A DNA stretch of 64,000 nt. Source: Zerene cesonia. Taxonomy: Eukaryota; Arthropoda; Insecta; Lepidoptera; Pieridae. Both the position numbers and the translations under genes were made by a program. The DNA is taken from assembly GCF_012273895.1 (NCBI RefSeq), contig NW_024045134.1, positions 1,488,001-1,552,000 of the forward strand. Direction: 5' to 3'. Position 1 is the stretch's first letter. Each line of letters begins with the position of its first letter. Under the pieces are notes generated by a model. It made no database searches, was not told the DNA's origin, and worked only from the letters and a program-made list of their open reading frames with translations. Below are positions 50,877 to 62,800 of this stretch, piece by piece.

Positions 50877-53800
50877 TTAAGGAGTGGCAGCCACCTGCAA
50901 AAAAAAAAAATATTAATATGCATTTGTGCTATCTTCTACTTTATTTTTATTTATTTTTCTAAAATAGCAAAGAAATAAGCAGTCGTTACTTTTTATATAT
51001 TCATCTTTGTTTGTGTTTATTTATTCATAATAATCGTTTTTCCTTCTTAAGAAATTGTGCATTAACTAAAACCATTTTTTTTTTAACACAGCATTAACAA
51101 GAGCCGTTCTTGAATTTTACGCAACGCATTTAGCGATTCTTTTTTAATAATATAGAGTAATCAAATTATAATATATACGCATAAAGCCGCGGGCGGAATG
51201 CTAGTAAATTATTTATAAGTAAAAATTAATTATAAAGGTAACAACAATTATCATTGGCACTTATAGTCTAAACTATTTAATTAATTAATTTTATATATTT
51301 TCATGTATGGCAAACTCACGACAAGCAAGTTCCCGCTCTTGGCGCGCTGTATGGCGGGCTGCGGGCCGTGCGTCACCTCGATGGTGCCGCCTTGCTTGCC
51401 GTTCACCAGGTTATGGGCTATGCTGGAATGGATGAAAAACAAATTAAAACAAAGCTATTGGAATATTGTGTAATATTAAGTTTTATTTATTATTTATTAT
51501 ATTAATTTTTTATTTATTATTTATTATATGTATAAAGTTTTATTTATTATGTTTTATTAACTTGCTTTATGTATTTTTGATGGTTCCAACTTTTTCTGTT
51601 TTTTTTTTTATTATAAACCATATATTAGTCAATAAATAAATAAATAAATAGTGATTTAAAAGATGAATAGGCAACACTCACGTCCTAGTGTCAACGATTT
51701 CAATGATTTCCGGTTTCTTCGTATAGTCTGTGACGATCGTCAATGCTTCGATCACGTGCGACACGGAAATAATTAGGTCTCCCTGAAATTTGTACATAAC
51801 TATATAAATAAATAGTATTATTCAGGTAGTAAGTGGTATTTGGTATTTGATTGATTATAAATCATCAAGTAACGTTATTAAGATGAATTTATAAAATGTC
51901 AGTAAAATGTGACATAAAAAAACAATGGAATTGAGAACTTCCTTTTTTTAAATCGATTGAAAACTACAAGTAGGTAATTTATTTCAATTTCATTTTCACT
52001 AAACGCTTACCTTATCCTTCTTTAGCTCTTGCGGTATCTTAATCAAAATGAGTCCGTCCGTTTCGTTGGTGACAACTACCCTCAATTTATCCAACGGTAA
52101 GCGATGTTTCAGTTTGTATGTCTTCCGACCGGACGCATCTAGCACGTACAACGCTTTGTCAGACGCGAGCAAAGCCCGTTCACGAGGCTTATATCCGCGA
52201 CGATCGTACTTGACCGCTTCGCAGGAGTACTAGAATTTTGTTAATAAAAATAAGTGAAAATACAGTAAGGATTTAATTTTTATAAGCTTTTTGTACATAA
52301 AGTGTTATTAAGTTATGTAAAGACAACTTAAAACTAAATTTGTAAATGAAATCCGTCGCATTAAGTCTGATAGTCTAGTTATCTAACTTATAAATAAATA
52401 ATCACTTTACATCTCCTTAATCACTTTACCTATTTAGATGAAATTTGGTAGCAATAGTTTTTACAGATAAGAGCGAGCAAAAAGACTCTATAGCTGCTCT
52501 TTAAAAATCATGTCTACCTAGTCTAGTCTAGTACAAAAATTGCTAAAGAACCATCAAGTTTTTTATTAGAAGTAGGGAAACAAAGTAAGTGTGGGACTCA
52601 CAATGAGCTGTTCGCCAGTGGGCCAGGAGGGCGACGCCATGAAGGTGTCCCGCAGCACGCGGTGCTCCGGTGACAGCCGGTCCTCCACGAAGCGCTCCCC
52701 CACACTGCTCGGATAACTGTTCTTATTTCCTGCAGAATACGGTCCATTTTAGCTTGATAAGTTCGTGTGATGTTAATGTTGCTGTGATACGGTAATTAAT
52801 CTTATTGCATTGAAAATAAGGCTCATTGTAGTATAGTAAGATTGGTTTAAGGAAAGATAGCGAAGTCATCTAGTAATTTTTAATGCAGTTTTGAAATTAC
52901 TTGAAATATGTATAATATTGGATTATTGGGTTATATACGACGAATAATTTCTACAATATTTAAATAAAGATAACAATGAATTTAAAGACAACAATAATCT
53001 ATTAAATTATACAGCTACACATACATGTGATGCAAGGCCGCCCATAAGTCCAGCAGTTATGCATTCTTGGTTTATTTAATTTTAGTTAGCTCAGCTAGCC
53101 GTGACATGTTTATGTAGCCAAGACATTATTGGATCAATCCCATTACTCGAAATTCCGCCTAATATACCTACGTATTTTCCGTGATGTATCCAAGAAATTA
53201 CGAGATCAATCCCACTACCTAAAATCCCTAAAATCCCATCAAACTTTTTTATAAACTATATTCATTTTTAACTGCCATTTAGTACTGAAGCAAAAACTTC
53301 AATCCCATAATCCCACTCATCCTTAAATATCTTCTGAGCAAGCATTTCCAGCCCGATTTACCCATTGACACTAAACTGGTTATCAGTCCCATAACCTTAC
53401 TCACCCTAAAACATCTTAGGCAATATTCCCAGCACGAACTTCCCTTTGTCATTGAAGCTAAAAACAATTGTGATCAGTCCCATATCCCACTCACGCTTCA
53501 ACATTTTCTTATCGTTCCCAGCCCGATTTGCCCTGTGACACTAAAATGGTAATCAGTTCCTTAACTCCACTCATCCTTAAACATCGTCTTAGCCAGCATT
53601 TCCAGCTCGATCTGCCCTGTGACACTAAACTAGTAACTTAGCGATTAGCAACCCCACTAACCCTTGAACATCTTCTCGGCGAGCACTTTGAGCTCGAACT
53701 GCCTCTTGTCGGGCGCGCTGAGCGCGAGGCGGTAGCGGCGCGCGAGGTGCGCGCGGTGCAGGCGGCGCAGCTGGCGCGACGCGTCGGCGCACGTGGCGGG

Positions 53801-56800
53801 GCAGGCGGGCCACGCGTCGTCCAGCAGCCTGCGCGGCAGCTGCTGCGCGAGCCGCTTGAGCCAGTGCACCTTCGCGATGCCGAGGAAGCGCCGGTTCTCC
53901 GGCGTCTCGGGCCCGTTGCGGGTGATGAAGCCTGCGATTGGATAGTTGTTGGTGCGTGGTCCGCTGCGTGGATTTAGCTGGCAGTTCTTTTTGGTTTTAA
54001 AGTGGCGTTTAAAGTCATCGGAAATGTCAATAAATTCCAAGAGAAATGCGGTTTTTAGTAATCCTCTTGTTGATTAAATTAGTTTCGTAGGTCCGTTTCC
54101 ATTACCTAACAATTTCCCCGATCATTTCTTCTTTTCAGTCGTCAATCCGTTCCTTGTACCCCTTAAAAGCGGGCAACGAATACGCCAGTTCATGGGCATT
54201 GGTATCTCACCATCAGGCAAACCACCAGCTCAGTTGCCCGCTAGGACAAAAAAATCTTTTCTCCCAGAACTGGATTTACTAGCTCTAGTTAAAAGATTTG
54301 CTGATAAATCTACTTTAATTAAAATTCCGATAACGGCACCCTTCTTTCTTCTCTCTTTCAGCCTTTCGACCAGATACCTCCTGATTCAACCTATATAATG
54401 ATTCCCTCATCCCAATATACTGCTTCCACCACCAGTTTCCGGAGAACTCGGATAATACAGTTTTAATAAAATTACCTTTAATGAAAGCCCTGATGACGTC
54501 AGCAGCTTTCCTTCTTCTCTCCCTGAGCCTCTGCGCCAGATACCGCCTGACCCACTTCTGTATGATGATGGCAGATTCCCTCATCTTGAGGTACTGCTTC
54601 CTCTGCCAGTATCCTCGCCAGCGGCTTTGTATGATTGTCGCGATGTCGTTCTTCTTTATTTGGAAAGCGTCTTCCGTTTCGAATAGAGTTTTCGGGAAAC
54701 GGATGAAGATTTTTGTGCTGTGGAAATTATGGAGTTATTTAATTTGCAGTATACTCTACTACACGTCATATTTGTTCTAAATTATTTAATTATGAGGTTT
54801 AGTCGGATTTAGAGTATGTCTTTTACTATTTTATAAGCTATTATATGAATTCAGGCCATATTATCTATGACGTTGGTCAATTGCGGGTTGGCAGATGTCA
54901 CATGTCCTTGAACTTTAGATTTTTTCGATATGCCGATTTCCTCACGATGTTTTTCTTCACCGTTTCAAGCAGTGGGTGATGTGGATAATAAGCGGAGAAT
55001 ATTTTTTTCTAGAACTTCCCACTCTGATACCCTTTTTTTCCAACTCTGGTTATACTTACTTGCCCATCCTATAATCTTCGCTTTGGTATTGAAGTGCTTC
55101 TACCAACTTCTGCACACCATCACGCGCTGGACCGCGGTAGTTCGGCCAAGTTTCTTTGCTTAGACATTTGTATCTGAAATTATAACGTGTAATTAAACAT
55201 AAATAAAATAATCTATAATTTTTGTATCGTCTGTCATAGAAGTAAAATGAAAAAAAAAGTAATGACATTTACCCGCTTTTTTTTCAGATAAAATGTAATG
55301 TCCAAACTAACATTACAAAGAGAAAACATTTGTATTTTTGTATAGATGTTTGTATGGGTATACTGGAACGATTAAAAAAAAAATCATCATTAGGAAACTG
55401 TATATTCCAAAGTAACATAGGCTATATATGTACACGAAGCAGGGGCGAACCGCCTAGTATTATATAAACATAAACTCTAAAAACAGCTTTGCTTTTTGTT
55501 TTTGTTTTTGTTGTGCTATTGAAATAAAAGTTAAGTAACTCAACATACGTCCAAAAAAAGACACTTCAAATATGAAGCTATTATTATAGCAATAAGAGTC
55601 AATTTACCGTTCAAGGAAGGCTTCGTAAGTCCGTCTGTACGCGAAGCCGGCGCGGCGCACGCGCAGGTTCTCCATCAGGCCGAGGTACTTCACTTGGTGG
55701 GACACGAGTTTATCGTCGAATTGCACTGGAATTTTTAATTAAATTTACCAATTTTATGTGCATGGAGAATAAACAAAAAAATATGTTTTTTCATGAGTAC
55801 TTTTATTTACAGTCTCTTAATATTTACTAAAGATTCTGATGGAGAAAATCACAACCATTAATTTATTCTTCTTTTCCTACTATTTAAAGGTTTCCGACAT
55901 AATATATAGTCTATGTAGGACATAGGTTTTTTAAGCCGTTCCCGGTGGGGATACTACTTCAAATTCTAAAATGGTGTCAATTTGCTATCTGTTGAAAATG
56001 CTCGGAATAAAAATAAAATAATACAGTCCAATTGAGTAACGCTTTCGTTTTTGGGTTGAGCAATCCCTCATAGCAGAGTCACGTAGAAATAAAAAAAAAA
56101 AACATATAATTCATGAGGATTATAATGTGACCATAAATTTCATAGGAAAGATGTATACATTATAATGATAACTCCAACTTACTGGGCATTTTGAAGTCAT
56201 TAGGCTTGATACACCTGATGTAGGAGGGCTCCTTGCTGCTGAGGATCTTGATGAGTTCGTTGAGAGAGATCTTGAACTGTGTGATCGCGGTCTCGGGACG
56301 TTTCTTACTGGACAGGTTTAGGGCCTAGATAATGGGATACGCGTTAGATTATTTCTTTTTTTGACATAATATAATAAAAAAAAAAAAGTGAACCGTCACG
56401 GGACGCCTGGCAGATGTGAAATAACGACATTATTTTGTAAAAGTAATATGCAGAAAAGAACATATTGTGATAGGAACTAATTATGTCATAATGATAAAAT
56501 TAAATAATGCGATTTTTTTCCAGATAACGATGACTATTTATTGAATAAACATTTATTGCCATTAAATACAAAAATTTACGAATTTATTTCAAATCGTGAC
56601 TACTTAATCGTATAGCGTGGCGACGCGTCGCCACGGCATGCGTCGTCACGCCAGAAATCGGTTTTACGTGCGGCTATAGATGTTTCACATCAAAAACCTA
56701 AAAATTGTACCTTAAAGCAAGAGCCAAGAGTGGCGTTCCCGCACGTCGCCATGAGTCCCTGCAAGTCTCGGAACAGCAGATCGTTGTTTTTCTCCAAGAA

Positions 56801-59800
56801 CGTGTTCACGTTGTATGTAACTTCACCCGCGTAGTGGACGAGACAGAATTCCTGAATAGAGTTTTAATATATGTGTTATATAATATAAGATGATTCAACT
56901 TAATTGTAAAGCAAAATAATTTTACGTCGTATTCCTGGTCCAAAGACGGAACCTTGCGCAACCCCAATAATAATAATCAGTTATTTAATTTACAATATAA
57001 ACATGTAATGTTTTATATTCATGTTAAGAAATGTTTTATATTTTAAGAAAGAGAGTTTGAATATTAAATTATTATGAAATATAAAATTTGCAGTCATATT
57101 ACGTATTAATTGATATGTTTTATGTGTACTTGACCGTCTCCTTGGTTCAGTGGTTAACGCGTGAGCGTAGAACCGAGGGGTAATGGGTTCAATTCCCGGT
57201 GGGGACGAACAAAAAAAAAAGTCTCGGTCTGGCAGGACACAGAAGGCTGATCACCTACTTGTCCCTAAAGAAAATCGATCAGTGAAACGGATGTACATCA
57301 TCTGCCCCATACCCCACTAGGGGACAAGGGACTTCACTTTTATGTGTACTTAATCAAACGCTTCTTACATCTCTCCCCATGAGTTTCTGAGTCTTAACGT
57401 CGACCTTCCGGTGTGACTTGTAATGCGCATGGCCATCTAGTTTCTGGCTCAGTTTCTCCAAGAAACTGAGATCAGTCGCATCTCCTGGACGTAGACACTC
57501 GTCATCCAAAATTGAAATTATTCCTGAAGATATAAGAACCATTAAATAGTATGTACAATGTATAATAAAAACTATAATCTTAAAAGCATTATTCTCAATT
57601 TTCTACCAAATTTTTTTCCAAGCCTAGTGGTACAATATCATACAAGAATTCATCGCATGTTAAAAGCCCAAAAAAATAAGGAAATGAACACCAACCCTGA
57701 TGCCTGGCTTCAATAAGATCACAGATAACGATATTGTTAAAGTACTCCACAGGCTCCCACTCGATACCCTCGCGGAGATACTCTTCTTGCTCCTGCTTCA
57801 GAGTCAGCTGGATGAACAGCTGCTGCAACTTCTCGTTGCAGAAGTTGATGCAAAACTGTTCGAAACTGTGAGAAATATATATTTGTTTTTTATTTTTTTA
57901 TGTCATAGCGGGCAACTGAGCTTGTGGTTCGCCTGATGGTAAGCGATCACCACCGCCCATGAACATTCGCAAAGGTAGTGCCTTTACGAATGTGCTGCCC
58001 GCTTTTATGGGATAAGGGAAAAGGAAAGGATTAAAGACTGGAAAGAAGGAATGGACTGGGTGAGGAAAAGGAAACGGGCCTCCGGCTTCCCCACTCACCG
58101 TACGAAACACAGTGGCATGCCACTATTTCACGCCGGTTTTCTGTGGGGGTGTGGTACTTCCCCGGTGCGAGCTGGCCCTATTCGTGCCGAAGCGTGCTCG
58201 ACTACCACAATAAATATTAGATTATCATATCGTTCAGTTTACCCAATAATAAAAATAATGATTATTGTTATTTAAACTAAGACATAAGCTAGAATTTACG
58301 TATGTATAAAAGGAAACTATTAGCAACCGTTGCAACCGGCTATAAGCTTTTTCATTTATAATAATTTCGTTAATTTTATTGTATTTATAGTGTAGCTAAA
58401 TTCGAGCATTCTAATTAAGTTGAAGTTATAATTCTAAACGATGTTGGAGACATGCGGAGATTTATGCGCTGTTTTAAAATTAATTGTATAACAGATATGT
58501 AAAATGATTTAATTCAATATCGTAATAATTATGCTCACCTATTCTTCGGGAATATTTCGAATCCATAGATATCCAGTATACCCATAACGGAGGAATTAGG
58601 TTCCTTATCTTTAGGGGCCAAGGAAGAATTCAGTCTGGAGACCAGCCAGCTAAAATGCTTCTCATATATGGCCTTGGCTAGAGCATCTCTCGCATATTGC
58701 GCCTGTTCCAGGTCTAAAGGAGTATTGACCACATCACCACGAGCGTCTATTGTTCTACTCGTGAGAGCTTCGCGAAGCTTCGCTTGGTCTACTTTGAGGA
58801 GCTAGAGAAGTACAAGACGGTTTAGAAATAGATATTTAATAGATAATTAGAGAAATTGTAATAAATGATGCAAATAATGGTCGAAAATATTGAAAATAAT
58901 GAAATGAACATTTTTTCGAACCATTCCAAGGTGGGTCTATTCATAAATATGACTTTATGTAAGTTCATAAAATGTAAGGTACTTAAAAGTTTCAATATCT
59001 GTTGTTATCAACAGGATTTGGTCTTGGTACAACAAACAGGTTGACAGTTGTTCAATCCCAATTCAAATATGTTATGAACACTAGGGTGGAAATTATAAAT
59101 TTACTGACGATTAAATGTTAAGTTACACTATTGATTCTGAAAACAGTACACTTAAGTGTAACAGGGAGTTAAAATTTATAACCCTGTCTCCGCAGCCTAT
59201 TCATTTAAAAACTCATACAAATGTAAAGAACTCACACTAGCAACATTCCCGCTATTGGCGTCATGGTTCAGAATTTCAGCATATCCCTTCTCATTCTGCA
59301 CGAACTTCACATTGCCGAGATGCAACACGCTGGCCACAATCTCGAAGATTTCCTTCTGCTCGTCTTCAGATATTTCAATGACCTTCATTGCTTCTAGTAC
59401 TGTTCTGAACTGTTCTGCATCATTTAGTTTTTGACTACCTGGTACCTAAAATCATTTTAATTAATTTATAGGCAAATAAGGTAAGGTCGTATTATTTTGC
59501 GTATATATAGCCTACAATATTACTCTAATTGACCTAAATATTTGACCTTGATTGTTAAAGAGTGTAAATAATTTTGTCAAGACATTAGTATACTTAACTA
59601 GCTGCGTCCCGCGGTTTCACCCGCGTAAGTCCGCGTAAGTCCGGTCTACGTACCAAATATCAACGCATTCGGTTCAGTAGTTTTTGCGTGAAAGAGCAAC
59701 ATACTCACACATACATCCTTACAAACTTTCGCATTTATAATATTAGTAGGATAGGATGAAGCTTTAAACCTCTGTTAAGGATAGTGAATTTCAGGATATC

Positions 59801-62800
59801 GTTAAATTAAATAACTGCAAACTACAAAGTATATACTAGTAGTATAAAACTTAAGAGTTTGTTCGTTGGATTGAATGCACTAATCTCAGGACTACTACTG
59901 GACAGACTTCCAAATTTATTTTACCGTAGTATGTGTATGTGAGCTTAAAGTGTTATATATAATATCGCATGGAATAACATGCATCAAAAGCTTATAAATT
60001 AGATAAAAAACATTTACTTACGATATCCGTAGTATATTTGTACATCTCAGGTCTTCCTTGAAGCCTCAATTGCTGCAACAACTCCGGACCAGCACCAGCG
60101 AGCAACTGATAGAAAATATGGAAGTTTCTCTCTCCAGACATCTGGCTCACGACCCTGGACTTCTCCAGGAGATAGTTCAATATATGACCTCCTTCTGGAG
60201 CACCTTCATAATTGAACTGAATGTCCATATACTTTCCGAAACGACTTGAATTGTCATTTCTATGTGTCTTGGCATTGCCAAAAGCTTCTAGGAGAGGATT
60301 GCTTTGCAGCAGTTTGTCCTTGACTGTTTCCACGCTTTGCAAGTGATTGGTCCTTGCCGCTATATATTCTAGAACTTTCTTTGACGCTTCCGTTTTGCCG
60401 GACCCAGATTCTCCTAAGGGATCATTAAGATGGAGTATGAGCAAGGATTCATTGTCGTTTTTATTTTTAGAACCGTGAATGCGAAAAGATAGGAACTTAT
60501 TAATACACATAATACTTTGTTTGCTTAATTTGGTCGACTTTACTAACTAAAATGGTTTGGAATATTATGATTTTTTTTCAAGTTCTTTATTATTTTTATA
60601 TCTAAGTTAAAACAGTTTGTTAAAAATTATGTTAAAATAATAACAGATGAAACCAGTGGCGTAACTATCATAGGGCCAGGTGGTGCAGTGCACCAGGGCC
60701 CCGGAGCTCAGGAGGCCCTCTAACCCCAGCTTTGAAAGAGGGGAGGAAGGCGGAAAGAGGGGAGGAGGGCCCGATTCTTTCCCTATGCACCAGGGCCCTT
60801 GTCTCCCTAGCTACGCCACTGGATGAAACATTTATACAACCATTGGAGTTCTTTTATGAACAAAACGAGAAGTCTCTCAATTGTTCAGTGCTGCATGTTA
60901 AGTATTCAGAAAATAGATTTTATGGTAAATATATTAGTTATTTAGTGTTTAATGGTTACCTGAGATCAAAATACATTGTTCACGATGCTCGTAAACGAGA
61001 GATCGGTACGCGTTGTCAGCGATGGCGAATCTGTTAATGAAATGTTTTGATATCAATATCTAATATATAAAATTCTCGTGTCGCAGTTTTTGTTGCCATA
61101 CTCCTCCGAAACGGCTTGACCGATTTTGATGAAATTTTTTGTCTTATCCGGTATCTATGAGAATCGGCCAACATCTGTTTTTCATACCCCTAAATGATAA
61201 GAGTAAGGCAGAACAGGGTTTGCCGGCAGCTAGTAATATATATATATAAAAGTGGTATTAGTTACACTCAAGAATGGCTTAACCGATTTGGCTGAAAATT
61301 TGTGCAGAGGTAGCTTAGAACCAGGAGACGGTCATAAAAGTTTCCATCCCGGAAATCACACGGGAAAGAAGATGCGTGGAAAGCCCCGGATCTATCTTTC
61401 TTTCGACTACGCGGGCAAAACTGCGGGCGGAAAGCTAGTTATGGATAAAGGAAGAGAAAAAGGAAATAATCTGTATCTTAACCTTCTAGTTTTGAAGGAA
61501 ATAATCTTAAATGTATAAAGATGATATCTTAATAATATTTCATCTTAATATATATAAGATGACTTATTATTACAATTCTGTTCAACAGTTCCAAGCTCTC
61601 ACCAAGGGGGAGGGAGAGGCCTAAACGTTTCTCAAAATATCTCTGTGTGTTTCTTTGTCTTTAACTTTTGAGTACAACGATTATGAGATTTTTGTGTATG
61701 ACTTGATATCAAATTTCATCGAAATCGATTCAATGGTTTAGGCGTGAAAATATAGACAGAGTTACTTTTGCATTTATAATATTAGTGGGGAAAAATAAAG
61801 TACATAGCGACAGTTAGTTAGCATAATGCATAAGTTTTGGTTATAAACCTCGCCATTTCGCTGGCCTCGCCCGATTAACGTTAGGCCAAGGCAGGGGTCA
61901 ATGTTAGGCTTATAATTAATTAATTAACTAAATATTTATAATTTGGGTCACTGCTTAATCCCACTTATGTCATAAACGCAAAGTTTTGTAAAGGTGGATG
62001 AATATTTAATAGAGTTTTCGTTGCCATACTCCTCCGAAACGGTTTGACCGATTTTGATGAAATTTTTTGTGCTTATCCGGTATCTATGAGAATCGGCCAA
62101 AATCTATTTTTCATACCCCTAAATGATAAGAGTACGGCAGAACAGCGTTTGCCGGGTCAGCTAGTATTCATATAAAAAGTGGTCGAGCGCTTCCCGATTG
62201 TTAGAAAAAACAGTCTGATGAAATCCGGATGAAACTTGCTTATAGAAATAAATAAAGGTCTGCATTATTAGTCATACTGTTTATAAATTGTTGTTTGATA
62301 TGAATTCGGGTGACATTGTCGCTGTGCGAAAAATCCTAAATAATAGAAAAAAAATACAAAAAACGGCTTTCAATTTGTCAAAACTATATCAAATTTAAAG
62401 AGGATCACGTCTATAATATAATCGATTCAAACAGTAAAAAAATACAGTCGCATGGAATCCTTTTCTTTTCTTATGAAGTCGGTTAAAAAATGCTAGTTAT
62501 TGATTGTGATCCCTAGTATTAATATTGGCGGCTAAAAATTGCTATTGTATATATACTATGCAGTAAAGCAATCCACATTATCGCATGGATACAGTATTAT
62601 CGAATTGTATTTATTATAATCTATCAGGTATTCATAGAAATGTTAATAAAAAATCTGTTCTATCATAATCACAAATAATAGTTGAGAGTTTAATCAGATC
62701 TATTTTGATTTAATTGTGTTATCTTTTATATGATAATCGTATGTTTTTTTAATTAATTAATGAATATTAACATATTTTAAGTTGAATGGTACAGAATTAC

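Noticed and set aside
53932..54040. Extension of the myosin tail exon upstream to an ATG at 54040
   Set aside because: The acceptor at 53932 with phase matching the IQ exon shows the upstream part is intron.
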